DNA of 39,490 nt, from assembly GCA_020851995.1 (NCBI GenBank), contig JADZBO010000131.1, forward strand, positions 1-39,490, read 5' to 3'. The position numbers and the translations under genes are program-made. The notes beneath the pieces are model-generated. The model did not search any database. It saw only the letters and a program-made list of their open reading frames with translations, and was not told where the DNA came from. Source of the DNA: Burkholderiaceae bacterium (GTDB lineage: Bacteria; Pseudomonadota; Gammaproteobacteria; Burkholderiales; Burkholderiaceae_B). Below, in pieces: positions 17,829 to 25,816 of the stretch (position 1 is its first letter; each line of letters starts with the position of its first letter).

Positions 17829-18428
17829 ATGAACCCACACTCAGCGATTCCACACCCCGCCGAAGCCCTGGTGCTTGCGCGCATCCCCGCAACCACGCGC
17901 GCCCGTCTCGAACGCGTGCGCCTGATGATTTTTGACGTCGACGGCGTGCTGACCGATGGCAGTCTCTGGTACGGCGAACACGGCGAAACCGTCAAGCGCT
18001 TCAATGCGCTCGACGGGCACGGTCTGAAAATGCTCGCCGCAAGCGGCATCAAGGTCGCGCTCGTCACCGGCCGCGAAGGGCCAGTAGTCGACCGCCGCGC
18101 AGCCGAACTCGGTCTGGGCGATGTGCTGCAAAACGTGCGCGACAAAGGAGAGGCGCTCACAACGCTTGCCGCGCGTCATATGCTCAAACTCGACGAGACA
18201 GGCTTCATGGGCGATGACCTGATCGACCTTCCGGCCATGCAGCGCTCGGGCTTCGCGGCCTCGGTGCCGCAGGCGCCTGCATATGTCACTCAGGCGGCAC
18301 ACTGGGTCGCAACCCGTCCCGGCGGTCACGGAGCGGTGCGGGAATGCTGCGACATCATCCTGGCCGCGCAGAATCGGCTGGGCACCTTCTTCCAGCCCGG
18401 GCGCCTTGGCCCCGGCGTGGTTCAGTAA
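17829..18428 (+). CDS. kdsC: 3-deoxy-D-manno-octulosonate 8-phosphate phosphatase KdsC
   Basis: A HAD-superfamily phosphatase that hydrolyses Kdo-8-phosphate to Kdo. The 199-residue protein has the nucleophile motif FDVDGVLTDG (Asp36, Asp38), a Thr in VALVTGREG, a Lys in NVRDKGEAL and the acidic motif FMGDDLIDLPAM. It has no cap domain, as expected for KdsC tetramers. An N-terminal extension of about 25 residues precedes the core. It sits between kdsD and lptC with short spacers, in the standard proteobacterial order. Confidence 0.95.
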   Translation: MNPHSAIPHPAEALVLARIPATTRARLERVRLMIFDVDGVLTDGSLWYGEHGETVKRFNALDGHGLKMLAASGIKVALVTGREGPVVDRRAAELGLGDVLQNVRDKGEALTTLAARHMLKLDETGFMGDDLIDLPAMQRSGFAASVPQAPAYVTQAAHWVATRPGGHGAVRECCDIILAAQNRLGTFFQPGRLGPGVVQ

Positions 18429-18443
18429 GCCGGAGCGAATTGC

Positions 18444-19061
18444 ATGAAAGAGCGTTTCGCCACCGTCTTTTCCCTGCTGATCATGGTCACTCTGGTCATC
18501 GGAACCTGGTGGGCGGCGGATTATTCCCAACGCGCGGTCGCCATCGATCCTCCCGCCCGCAAAACACACGAACCCGACAGTTGGTCGAAGAATTTCGTTC
18601 TGTTGCGCACGAACCCCCAGGGCGAGGTGATCAACCGCCTTGAAGGCGATTTGCTCGAGCACTTTCCGGATGACGACTCGTATGATGTCGAAATGCCCCG
18701 GGCGTTCGGGCTGCGCGCGGATGCGCCGCTGACGCTCGCCACGTCGCGCAAAGCCACCCTCTACGACGACGGCGACCGCATCGTGATGCGCGGCGATGCG
18801 GTGCTGCTGCGCCTGGCAGACGCCACCCACGCTCCGCTGAACTTCCTGAGCGACGAAATCGTGATGCTGATCGACAAGGACATCTCGTACACGGACCTTC
18901 CGGCAACCGCGATCAGTGGACGCTCGCGGATGTCAGGCATCGGAATGCGGTACAACAACGCCACACAACAGCTGGATGTGCTCAAATCGACCAATGTAGA
19001 AATCGCACCGAAGGATACTCGCGAGAATTCCAATTCCCCTGCGCCCCGACCAAAGCCATGA
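18444..19061 (+). CDS. lptC: LPS export protein LptC
   Basis: A bitopic inner-membrane protein of 205 residues that receives LPS from LptB2FG and hands it to LptA. A single membrane anchor lies near the N-terminus (about 8-26; TVFSLLIMVTLVIGTWWAAD), followed by a periplasmic beta-jellyroll OstA-like domain (about 50-190). Sequence conservation in LptC is low, so the call rests on topology, the LptC-type motif RLEGDLLEHFPDDDSYDVE, and position between kdsC and lptA. Its stop overlaps the lptA start (ATGA). Confidence 0.92.
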   Translation: MKERFATVFSLLIMVTLVIGTWWAADYSQRAVAIDPPARKTHEPDSWSKNFVLLRTNPQGEVINRLEGDLLEHFPDDDSYDVEMPRAFGLRADAPLTLATSRKATLYDDGDRIVMRGDAVLLRLADATHAPLNFLSDEIVMLIDKDISYTDLPATAISGRSRMSGIGMRYNNATQQLDVLKSTNVEIAPKDTRENSNSPAPRPKP

Positions 19062-19855
19062 AACCACCGATCTCGCATTCCCCGCGCCAGCCTGCCCGTC
19101 TTCTGATCGCGGCCCTCCTGATCGCGACCGCCGCGGGTGCCGGAGCGCAGTCGCTCGGGGCATCGAAATCATCGACCGCCCCCAAGGAGGATCCCAGTAC
19201 GCTGATCCTCTCGGACACCCTGCACTACGACGATACGCAGAAGGAAAGCACCTTCACCGGCAGCGTGGTCATGACCCGCGGGCTGATGACCATGACCTCG
19301 GATGTGCTGGTTCTGCGTGAGGATGATCAGGGTTTCCAGTACGGCACCGCCACCGTCAAGGGAGGCAAGCGTGTTTTCATCCGCCAGGAGCGTCCGGAAA
19401 ACTTCGAAGTGCTGGAGGGCGTGGGTCAGCGCGCCGAATACGATGGCAAAACCGAGATTTTTGATCTGATCGGCCAGGCAGTGGTCACGCGCTACATTTG
19501 CGGACAGCCCTTCGACACCATCAGCGGGCAAAAAGTCCGCTATCACCAAAAGACCGACGTCTACGAAGCGTTCGCAGGCCCCGAGTCGAGCAATCCCGAC
19601 GGTCGCGTGCGCTCGGTAGCGCAGCCTCGCTCACGCACCGATGCCGCCGTGGCTGCTTGCAAGCAGGCCAAGGGTGGCCCGGCCGCCGCCGGAGCAGGCA
19701 CCCGTGCTGCCCCCGGCGCAACCAATAGCGCCGCTCCTGGCACGACCCCCGCCGCCGGTCCCGGAAGGGCACCCGGCACTGCCCCTGGCGCAGCCCCGGC
19801 CGGGCAAACCACAACCGGCAAGGCGCCGGCTCCCGCGACTCCTGCGGGCCGCTGA
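19058..19855 (+). CDS. lptA: periplasmic LPS-transport bridge protein LptA with a low-complexity tail
   Basis: LptA forms the periplasmic bridge that carries LPS from LptC to LptD. A signal peptide (1-31, ending AGAGAQ) precedes the OstA/LptA domain (about 45-175), with LILSDTLHYDDTQKESTFTG, GSVVMTRGLMTM and ITGEKV-like ISGQKVRYHQKTDVYEA. The C-terminal ~60 residues are almost only Ala, Gly, Pro and Thr and have no counterpart in E. coli LptA (185 residues), which explains the 265-residue length. Such a tail is likely disordered; its role is unknown. Translation is coupled to lptC through ATGA. Confidence 0.92.
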   Translation: MKPPISHSPRQPARLLIAALLIATAAGAGAQSLGASKSSTAPKEDPSTLILSDTLHYDDTQKESTFTGSVVMTRGLMTMTSDVLVLREDDQGFQYGTATVKGGKRVFIRQERPENFEVLEGVGQRAEYDGKTEIFDLIGQAVVTRYICGQPFDTISGQKVRYHQKTDVYEAFAGPESSNPDGRVRSVAQPRSRTDAAVAACKQAKGGPAAAGAGTRAAPGATNSAAPGTTPAAGPGRAPGTAPGAAPAGQTTTGKAPAPATPAGR

Positions 19856-19864
19856 TCCATTCGC

Positions 19865-20656
19865 ATGCAACACATCTCCGACATCCATTCCACCGGCCCG
19901 CAAGTCAACGCTCAACCCGGCAGCCTGTCGGCCACGGGGTTGCGCAAGTCCTATGGCGGGCGCATGGTCGTGCAGGACGTCTCGCTCTCCGTGCAAAGCG
20001 GCGAGGTCGTCGGGCTGCTCGGCCCCAACGGTGCTGGCAAGACCACCAGCTTCTATATGATCGTCGGCCTGATCGCCGCCGACGCGGGACGCATCGAAAT
20101 CGACGACACGTCGATCACCACGATGCCGATCCACAAGCGCGCGCGCCGCGGTCTTTCTTACCTTCCCCAGGACGCCTCAGTGTTTCGGCGCCTGACTGTC
20201 GAGCAAAACATCCGCGCGGTGCTCGAACTTCAAATCGACAATGAAGGGCGCCGCTTCAGTTCCGCGAAGATCGAGGAACAACTCGATGTGCTGCTCGATG
20301 AGTTGCAAATCGCGCATATCCGCCATAACAACGCTCTTTCGCTGTCGGGCGGAGAACGCCGTCGGGTCGAGATTTCGCGCGCGCTCGCAACCCGCCCGAG
20401 GTTCATCCTGCTCGATGAGCCTTTCGCCGGGGTCGACCCGATTGCCGTGATCGAAATCCAGCGCATCGTGCGGTTCCTCAAGAGCCGGGGAATCGGCGTG
20501 CTGATCACTGACCACAATGTTCGTGAAACACTCGGGATCTGCGATCGTGCCTACATCATCAGTGAAGGCAAGGTTCTGACCAGTGGCCAGCCCGACGACA
20601 TCGTCGACGATCCGGCGGTTCGCCGTGTGTATCTTGGCGAACACTTCCGGATGTAA
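19865..20656 (+). CDS. lptB: LPS export ABC transporter ATP-binding protein LptB
   Basis: The cytoplasmic ATPase that powers LPS extraction with LptF/LptG. In 263 residues: Walker [10 protein letters not shown] (about 54-62), Q-loop region [21 protein letters not shown] signature [15 protein letters not shown], Walker [14 protein letters not shown] and the H-loop [10 protein letters not shown]. The LptB-specific C-terminal [12 protein letters not shown] is intact. About 20 residues precede the usual LptB start ([12 protein letters not shown]); the encoded extension could be real or the start could be further in. lptF and lptG are elsewhere, as usual. It is normally followed by rpoN, which is missing here. 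Confidence 0.96.
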   Translation: MQHISDIHSTGPQVNAQPGSLSATGLRKSYGGRMVVQDVSLSVQSGEVVGLLGPNGAGKTTSFYMIVGLIAADAGRIEIDDTSITTMPIHKRARRGLSYLPQDASVFRRLTVEQNIRAVLELQIDNEGRRFSSAKIEEQLDVLLDELQIAHIRHNNALSLSGGERRRVEISRALATRPRFILLDEPFAGVDPIAVIEIQRIVRFLKSRGIGVLITDHNVRETLGICDRAYIISEGKVLTSGQPDDIVDDPAVRRVYLGEHFRM

Positions 20657-20920
20657 CAATCCGTCACCAATTGCTGTGCATCATCAGTATCCTGGCGATC
20701 GTATCGCGCCACCTGCGCTGCAGCGCCCTGAATGGGCATACCCGTCAGAATGCGGCGCTGCACCATTGATTCAGAGCAATTCTCTTTTCAAAGCAAGACA
20801 GAACAGACTTGCATTCCCCGTCCAACTCGCTAAACTGAAATCGTCAATCAACTGAAACCGGAGGCTGCGACTACCCTGAACCCGCGCGTTTTGCGCCAAC
20901 TTTTCTAATAAGGAGACCCT
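20657..20920 (+). promoter_or_regulatory. 264-bp non-coding gap between lptB and hpf with a predicted hpf promoter
   Basis: No gene is visible in this gap, where rpoN is found in many relatives; none of the six frames shows the RpoN N-terminal or RpoN-box sequence. A sigma-70-type promoter is likely at 20809-20836: TTGCAT, a 16-bp spacer, then TAAACT, leaving a leader of about 80 nt before hpf. A 12-bp perfect palindrome GCGCTGCAGCGC lies upstream at about 20717-20728, just after lptB, and could be part of a transcript hairpin. An AAGGAG Shine-Dalgarno sits directly in front of the hpf ATG. Confidence 0.5.
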
Positions 20921-21247
20921 ATGAACATGAGCATCACTGGTCACCATCTTGACGTCACTCCCGCCATCAAAGAATACGTGCAAACGAAAATGGCGCGCGT
21001 GCTTCGGCACTTTGATCACGTCATCGACACCCAGGTCATCCTATCGCTCGAGCCACTGAAGCATCATGCGGAGATCACGTTGCACGTGCGTGGCAAGGAC
21101 ATCCATTGCGAGGCAAGTGCAGAAAATCTCTACGCGTCGATTGACCTGCTCGTCGACAAAATCGACCGCAAGGTACTGCAGTACAAGAGCCGGACGCAAG
21201 ACCACGCGCACGTCGCGGTCAAGCGACAGACGTTCGAAGCAGCCTGA
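20921..21247 (+). CDS. hpf: ribosome hibernation promoting factor, short HPF
   Basis: A 108-residue HPF/YfiA-family protein that binds the 30S decoding centre in stationary phase and, with RMF in gammaproteobacteria, promotes 100S dimers. NMSITGHHLDVTPAIKEYVQ (2-21) and EITLHVRGKDIHCEASAENLYASID show the beta-alpha-beta-beta-beta-alpha fold; the C-terminal YKSRTQDHAHVAVK is basic. It lacks the long C-terminal dimerisation domain, so it is the short type. A strong AAGGAG lies 7 bp before the first of two close ATGs, fixing the start. It has its own promoter and terminator. Confidence 0.95.
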   Translation: MNMSITGHHLDVTPAIKEYVQTKMARVLRHFDHVIDTQVILSLEPLKHHAEITLHVRGKDIHCEASAENLYASIDLLVDKIDRKVLQYKSRTQDHAHVAVKRQTFEAA

Positions 21248-21251
21248 CTGC

Positions 21252-21278
21252 AAAAAACCCGCCCGCGCGGGTTTTTTT
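21252..21278 (+). terminator. Rho-independent terminator after hpf
   Basis: AAAAAACCCGC pairs with GCGGGTTTTTT around the loop CCGC and ends in a run of seven T. It starts 5 bp after the hpf stop and is the clearest intrinsic terminator in the window. The A-run on the other side means it could also work on the opposite strand. Confidence 0.9.
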
Positions 21279-21342
21279 ACGCCCCGGGGATGGCAACCTG
21301 AAAACGACGCCTCTTCCGGGCGCCTGGACCGGTAGCCGCGAA

Positions 21343-21348
21343 TATAAT
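21343..21348 (+). promoter_or_regulatory. perfect -10 TATAAT directly before ptsN
   Basis: A consensus TATAAT ends 7 bp before the ptsN ATG. With standard spacing the transcript would start at the ATG or a base before it, so ptsN mRNA could be leaderless; the GGGGG between them is a possible but very close Shine-Dalgarno. The -35 region is poor. It follows the hpf terminator, so ptsN needs its own promoter. Confidence 0.4.
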
Positions 21349-21355
21349 CGGGGGC

Positions 21356-21811
21356 ATGTCTCACCTGTCGCGCATCCTGCCGGTCGGCAATATCCTGCTC
21401 GACCTCAACGTCACCAGCAAAAAGCGGGCCTTCGAGCAAGCCGGGCTGTTGTTTGAAAATCACAACGGCCTGGAGCGCGCCGCGGTCTTTGACGCCTTGT
21501 TCGCCCGCGAGCGACTCGCATCGACGGGTCTGGGCGAAGGAATCGCAGTACCGCACGGGCGCATCAAAGGTGTCAAGGACGCGCTGGCCGCGTTTATCCG
21601 GCTTGCTTCTCCCGTACCTTTCGATGCCCCGGACGGAAAACCTGTCAGTCAATTGCTGATATTGCTTGCGCCGGAATCCGCAACACAGCAGCATCTGGAT
21701 ATACTTGCCGAGGTGGCCCAGCTGCTATCCGATCCGCATTTGCGCGAAAGGCTCGGCCAGGAAGCTGATCCACTCACCATCCATGCCCTACTGACCACCG
21801 GATCAGCCTGA
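21356..21811 (+). CDS. ptsN: nitrogen PTS EIIA component (EIIANtr)
   Basis: A 151-residue EIIA domain protein of the nitrogen-related phosphotransferase system, which in other bacteria regulates potassium uptake, nitrogen and stress responses according to its phosphorylation. The phospho-acceptor His lies in GIAVPHGRIKG (residues 61-71), and LASTGLGEG upstream and HLDILAEVAQLLSD downstream are family-typical. It follows the hpf terminator and precedes hprK, whose substrate is the HPr that feeds this pathway. Confidence 0.94.
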   Translation: MSHLSRILPVGNILLDLNVTSKKRAFEQAGLLFENHNGLERAAVFDALFARERLASTGLGEGIAVPHGRIKGVKDALAAFIRLASPVPFDAPDGKPVSQLLILLAPESATQQHLDILAEVAQLLSDPHLRERLGQEADPLTIHALLTTGSA

Positions 21812-21850
21812 AGCGGTTTCAGGCTGCCTCCTACCCCAAACGGATTCACT

Positions 21851-22777
21851 ATGCTGACGGTTCAGGACCTGGTTGACGACAACACGGAAGACATCCCGTT
21901 CACCTGGGCGGCCGGTCAGTCCGCCGCCGACCGGCTCATCCCGGACAACGGGATGGCAGCGGCAGACCTCATCGGCCACCTCAACCTGATCCACCCCACG
22001 CGCATCCAGGTACTCGGTCGTGAGGAAATGGATTACTACAAACGCCTGGATTCACGGCGACGCGCCCACCACATCGAAGAGTTGCTCACCGGGGGTGTTC
22101 CCGCAATCCTGATCGCCGACGGGCTGCCCTCAAGCCCGGACCTCACCGAGCGCTGCGAAGCGCACCATGTTCCGCTGTTACTCACGCAGACTGCGGCGGC
22201 CGAGCTGATCGACCTCCTGCGCATCTACCTCAGTCGACGCCTCGCGCCGACCACCACGGTACACGGCGTCTTCCTGGACGTACTCGGTCTTGGCGTGCTG
22301 ATCACCGGCGAATCCGGTCTGGGCAAGAGCGAACTGGCGCTGGAACTCATCTCCCGCGGACATGGACTTGTGGCGGACGATGCCGTCGAGCTTTCGCGCA
22401 CCGCGCCGCACATGATTGAGGGGCACTGCCCCGAACTGCTTCGCAACATGCTCGAAGTGCGTGGGCTTGGTCTGCTCAACATTCGCACGATTTTTGGCGA
22501 AACCTCGGTGCGTCGCAAGATGAAGCTCAAACTCATCGTGCACCTGGTGCGCGCGAGCGCGCAGGATAAGTTCGAACGCCTGCCCCTGCAGCAAATGACG
22601 CAGGATATGCTGGGTTGTCCTATCCGCAAGGTCATGCTGCAGGTCGCTGCCGGCCGCAACCTCGCGGTTCTGGTCGAGGCGGCTGTTCGCAACACCATCC
22701 TCAAGCTCAGAGGGATCGACACACTGACCGAGTTCATGGAGCTCCAGGCACATGCCATTTCTCAAGACATCTCCTGA
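21851..22777 (+). CDS. hprK: HPr kinase/phosphorylase
   Basis: A 308-residue bifunctional enzyme that phosphorylates HPr on Ser46 and removes that phosphate using Pi. The N-terminal domain (1-130) is followed by the kinase domain with Walker A GESGLGKS (153-160), His139 in [16 protein letters not shown] and the HprK signature [16 protein letters not shown]. The C-terminal region [17 protein letters not shown] is typical of the proteobacterial form. In betaproteobacteria HprK acts with ptsN/ptsO/ptsP rather than sugar uptake. Its 3' end overlaps rapZ by 26 bp, implying coupled translation. Confidence 0.95.
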   Translation: MLTVQDLVDDNTEDIPFTWAAGQSAADRLIPDNGMAAADLIGHLNLIHPTRIQVLGREEMDYYKRLDSRRRAHHIEELLTGGVPAILIADGLPSSPDLTERCEAHHVPLLLTQTAAAELIDLLRIYLSRRLAPTTTVHGVFLDVLGLGVLITGESGLGKSELALELISRGHGLVADDAVELSRTAPHMIEGHCPELLRNMLEVRGLGLLNIRTIFGETSVRRKMKLKLIVHLVRASAQDKFERLPLQQMTQDMLGCPIRKVMLQVAAGRNLAVLVEAAVRNTILKLRGIDTLTEFMELQAHAISQDIS

Positions 22778-23651
22778 CCCCTCAGACTTCAGCGTCGTCC
22801 TGATCACCGGCATCTCCGGCTCGGGCAAATCGGTCGCGCTGCGTGTACTCGAGGACTCCGGCTATACCTGTGTCGACAACCTTCCGGTGCGATTCCTCAA
22901 GGACTTCATCGCCGACATGTACGACTCGCCGATCCGTCGGGTTGCGGTCGCGATTGACGTGCGCTCGCCGGGTGAAATCAACGACCTGCCTGGCGCAATC
23001 GCGGCGCTGCGCGCAATGGGCACGCAGTTGCGCGTGGTCTTCCTGGACGCCGACGACGAAACGCTGACGCAGCGTTACTCGGAATCGCGGCGCAGCCATC
23101 CGCTCTCCGACCGCGTGCGCAAGGAGGGTTCCACGCCCGGTCTGCAGGAGTGCATCGCGCTCGAGCGGGACCTGCTGGATCCGCTGCGCAATCAGGAACA
23201 TGTCATCGACACTTCCGACATGACGCCGGGGCAATTGCGAGCCTGGATCCGCGATCTCGTGCAGACCGATCGCACGCCGCTGCTGCTGACCTTCGAATCG
23301 TTCGCCTTCAAGAAGGGGGTTCCGCGCGATGCGGACCTGGTGTTCGATGTCCGCTGTCTGCCCAACCCGCATTATGACGCCACCTTGCGCCCGCTGACAG
23401 GTCGTGACGAACCCGTGGCGACGTGGCTGGAAGCCTTTGGTGACACTCGCGTGATGGTGGATGACATCGAGGCATTTATCCGCAAGTGGCTTCCACGCTA
23501 TACGCAGGACACGCGCAGCTACCTGACGGTTGCCGTGGGCTGCACCGGTGGGAAGCACCGTTCGGTTTACGTGGTGGAGGCGCTTGCCAAGCGCTTTGCC
23601 GACCAGCCGCAGGTGCTGGTGCGTCATCGAAACCAGCCGCAGGGCGACTGA
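22752..23651 (+). CDS. rapZ: RNase adapter protein RapZ (YvcJ family)
   Basis: A 299-residue P-loop protein. In E. coli RapZ binds the small RNA GlmZ and RNase E and controls glucosamine-6-phosphate synthase; in Gram-positives the homologue is YvcJ. Walker A is GISGSGKS (20-27); [56 protein letters not shown] and the C-terminal [12 protein letters not shown] are all family landmarks. The ATG lies inside the end of hprK, the usual betaproteobacterial arrangement. Whether a GlmZ-like RNA exists in this organism is unknown. Confidence 0.95.
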   Translation: MPFLKTSPDPSDFSVVLITGISGSGKSVALRVLEDSGYTCVDNLPVRFLKDFIADMYDSPIRRVAVAIDVRSPGEINDLPGAIAALRAMGTQLRVVFLDADDETLTQRYSESRRSHPLSDRVRKEGSTPGLQECIALERDLLDPLRNQEHVIDTSDMTPGQLRAWIRDLVQTDRTPLLLTFESFAFKKGVPRDADLVFDVRCLPNPHYDATLRPLTGRDEPVATWLEAFGDTRVMVDDIEAFIRKWLPRYTQDTRSYLTVAVGCTGGKHRSVYVVEALAKRFADQPQVLVRHRNQPQGD

Positions 23652-23653
23652 CG

Positions 23654-24694
23654 ATGCCAGGCCAGACGCGAACCTTGAGGCTGCTCTGGGTTTGTATCGT
23701 GCTGGCTTTTCTGGCCGCATGTTCAAGCGGTCGAGGGCGCGGCGGCTACTACAAGGACGACGGGCCCGACGCCAATCCGCCCTCCAATCTCGACAAAGTG
23801 CCCGACGCAGTGCCCAGGATCGAGCCACTGGCGAGCGGTGCCAACAAACCTTACAAGGTGTTCGGACGCTCTTACGTGCCCGACGTCAGTGGTGGTTCCT
23901 ACCGCGAGCAGGGTCGTGCCTCATGGTACGGAAAAAAATTCCACGGCAACTCGACGTCAAATGGCGAGCGCTACGACATGTACGCAATGACGGCAGCGCA
24001 CCGAACCCTGCCGATTCCGAGCTATGTACGCGTCACGCGCGTCTCGAACGGCAAAACCGTCGTGCTGCGCGTCAATGACCGCGGACCCTTTCACAGCGAC
24101 CGCATCATCGACCTGTCGTATGTCGCTGCCTACAAGCTGGGTATGCTTGGGCCGGGCAGCACTGAAGTGGTCGTCGAGCGAATCACGGCGGATCAGATCC
24201 GCAACTGGAAGACGGCCCCACCGCCGGCCAACGTCGCGCAGGCGAGCGTCGAACCGGTGACAAGGGCAGGGTCAGGCAACGCGTCGATTCCGGTCGTCCC
24301 GGTCGCTGTCGGCGCCGCAGCGGGTGCAACGGCCCTTGCTGGTGCTGGTGCTGGTGCCAGCGCTGATGCTGGTGCTGGTGCGGCGACAGCCATGGCGGCG
24401 CCGGCGGGCCAGCTCTCAGCCGCGGCGGCACGATCCCCCGGAACGCCGGTTCCTCCCGGGTCGATGTACCTGCAATTTGGTGCGTTCAGCGAACAGGCTC
24501 GCGCACAGGCGCTCGCGCAGCGCCTTTCGGAGCAGCTTTCGCCCGATCTCGGAAAAACACTACAGGTCGATCAAAACGCCAGCAATCTCTACCGCGTCAG
24601 GATCGGACCCTTCGCCGGACGCGAGGCCGCGTCGCAGGCGCAAAGCGCTGCGCACGGTTCGACGGGAATGGCGCCAAGCCTTTCCCTGCCCTGA
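23654..24694 (+). CDS. rlpA: septal-ring lytic transglycosylase lipoprotein RlpA
   Basis: RlpA cleaves peptidoglycan strands lacking stem peptides and acts in daughter-cell separation. The 346-residue protein has a lipoprotein signal ending LAAC (Cys23), a double-psi beta-barrel domain (about 88-180; GRASWYGKKFHGNSTSNGE, catalytic Asp in VNDRGPF, RIIDLSYVAAYKLGM), an Ala/Gly linker, and a C-terminal SPOR domain (about 268-346; LQFGAFSEQARAQALAQRL, YRVRIGPF) that targets septal glycan. The start follows the rapZ stop by 2 bp; the frame is open 56 codons further upstream but only as a shadow of rapZ. The linker DNA carries a hexanucleotide repeat. Confidence 0.94.
   Translation: MPGQTRTLRLLWVCIVLAFLAACSSGRGRGGYYKDDGPDANPPSNLDKVPDAVPRIEPLASGANKPYKVFGRSYVPDVSGGSYREQGRASWYGKKFHGNSTSNGERYDMYAMTAAHRTLPIPSYVRVTRVSNGKTVVLRVNDRGPFHSDRIIDLSYVAAYKLGMLGPGSTEVVVERITADQIRNWKTAPPPANVAQASVEPVTRAGSGNASIPVVPVAVGAAAGATALAGAGAGASADAGAGAATAMAAPAGQLSAAAARSPGTPVPPGSMYLQFGAFSEQARAQALAQRLSEQLSPDLGKTLQVDQNASNLYRVRIGPFAGREAASQAQSAAHGSTGMAPSLSLP
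24338..24379 (+). repeat. hexanucleotide repeat (GCTGGT)n within rlpA
   Basis: Seven consecutive 6-bp units: three GCTGGT, then GCCAGC and GCTGAT variants, then two more GCTGGT. They encode an Ala-Gly linker between the catalytic and SPOR domains. In-frame gain or loss of units would change linker length without breaking the protein. Confidence 0.8.
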
Positions 24695-24820
24695 AGACCC
24701 GCCGGTACGTCGCGGAGGAATTTGCCGGTACGACACACGACCGGGATCATCGGCGCGGCTGCACTGCGTTCAGGTTGCGCCCCACCGGTCGCACATCGCT
24801 GCCGGCACACACTGCGTGAA

Positions 24821-25774
24821 TCAGTCCGGGTTTCGGCTTTTGAGCGCCAGCGCGCGCGCATAGATGCTGTCGCGCGACAGACCCGTTGCACGCGCAGCGA
24901 TCCGCGCTGCATCACGCACCGACACCTGCTCAAGCAACGCGTCCAGCCAGGCCTCAAGACCAGCCGCGCTATCCTGCGCCTCGTCTTCGTCTTCGTCATC
25001 GCGCGACGCCAGCGGGTGCAGCACCACGACGTACTCCCCCTGTTCGCGGTGCGAATCGGCGTCCAGCCACGCCTGGCCTTGCGCCAGCGGGAATGTCGCA
25101 ACCTCCTCGAAGCGTTTGGTCAACTCGCGGGCAAGCGAGACCTGCCGCGACGGACCGGCGACGGCGAGCAGATCAGCCAGACTGTCGCGGATTCGATGGG
25201 GCGCCTCATAAAAGACCAGTGCACCGGGTACCACCAGCCATTGCCGCATCCAGCGCTGGCGCGCCGCGGACTTCGTCGGCGCGAAGCCGGCGAAAGCAAA
25301 ACCGGGATGTGCGTCGGTGGTCACCCCGACCGTCATGAGCGCCGTCACCACGGCGCTGGCGCCCGGCATTGGCACCACGGTCAACCCTGCATCCCGAACC
25401 GCTTGCACGATGCGCCCGCCGGGATCGCTGACCGCCGGCGTACCCGCGTCGGACACGAGCGCCACGCGAGCCCCCGCGCGCAGTCGCTCGACAATAGCCT
25501 CAGCAGCGCTGGCTTCGTTATGCCGGTGAGCCGACATCATCGGCGTTGCAATGCCCCAGGCGTCGAGCAGGCTTCGGGTGGCACGCGTGTCTTCCGCCGC
25601 GATCACATCCGCAAGATCGAGCGCCTGCCATGCACGCAGCGTCAGGTCGCCCAGATTGCCGATCGGGGTGGCCACCACGTAAAGCGCACCAGCGGGCCAG
25701 TTCTGGGCCTCGACGCGACGCGCGACCCTTTCCCAGGCGCTCGCGCTGTCCCTGGGCAGGACATTTTCGGTCAT
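24821..25774 (-). CDS. rsmI: 16S rRNA (cytidine-1402-2'-O)-methyltransferase RsmI
   Basis: A tetrapyrrole-methylase-fold enzyme that 2'-O-methylates C1402 of 16S rRNA. The 317 residues include the SAM-binding LYVVATPIGNLGDLTLRA (31-48), AAEDTRATRSLL, ALVSDAGTPAVSDPG, VPMPGASAVVTAL, FYEAPHRIRDSL and RELTKRFEEV, all diagnostic. An acidic insertion (DDEDEDEAQDSA, about 258-270) precedes the C-terminal helical domain that ends with a helix-turn-helix-like LSRDSIYARAL. The extra ~25 N-terminal residues are not conserved. It is divergent from yraN with 42 bp between, and convergent with rlpA; the 126 bp to rlpA hold a 9-bp direct repeat GCCGGTACG (24701 and 24724) but no gene. Confidence 0.95.
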   Translation of the reverse strand: MTENVLPRDSASAWERVARRVEAQNWPAGALYVVATPIGNLGDLTLRAWQALDLADVIAAEDTRATRSLLDAWGIATPMMSAHRHNEASAAEAIVERLRAGARVALVSDAGTPAVSDPGGRIVQAVRDAGLTVVPMPGASAVVTALMTVGVTTDAHPGFAFAGFAPTKSAARQRWMRQWLVVPGALVFYEAPHRIRDSLADLLAVAGPSRQVSLARELTKRFEEVATFPLAQGQAWLDADSHREQGEYVVVLHPLASRDDEDEDEAQDSAAGLEAWLDALLEQVSVRDAARIAARATGLSRDSIYARALALKSRNPD

Positions 25775-25816
25775 GATTTACCGTCCGTGCATGCTGTTTG
25801 TGTCAGTGTAGCGTTG

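Noticed and set aside
17841-18830. A 329-codon minus-strand frame opposite kdsC and lptC
   Set aside because: It spans two real genes and their junction on the other strand and has no recognisable domain.
20657-20920. A degraded rpoN or other pseudogene in the lptB-hpf gap
   Set aside because: No frame shows RpoN-like sequence such as the N-terminal Gln-rich region or the C-terminal RpoN box, so a pseudogene cannot be supported.
24722-25816. A 365-codon extension in front of YraN
   Set aside because: It is antisense to rsmI, and the YraN family starts far downstream.
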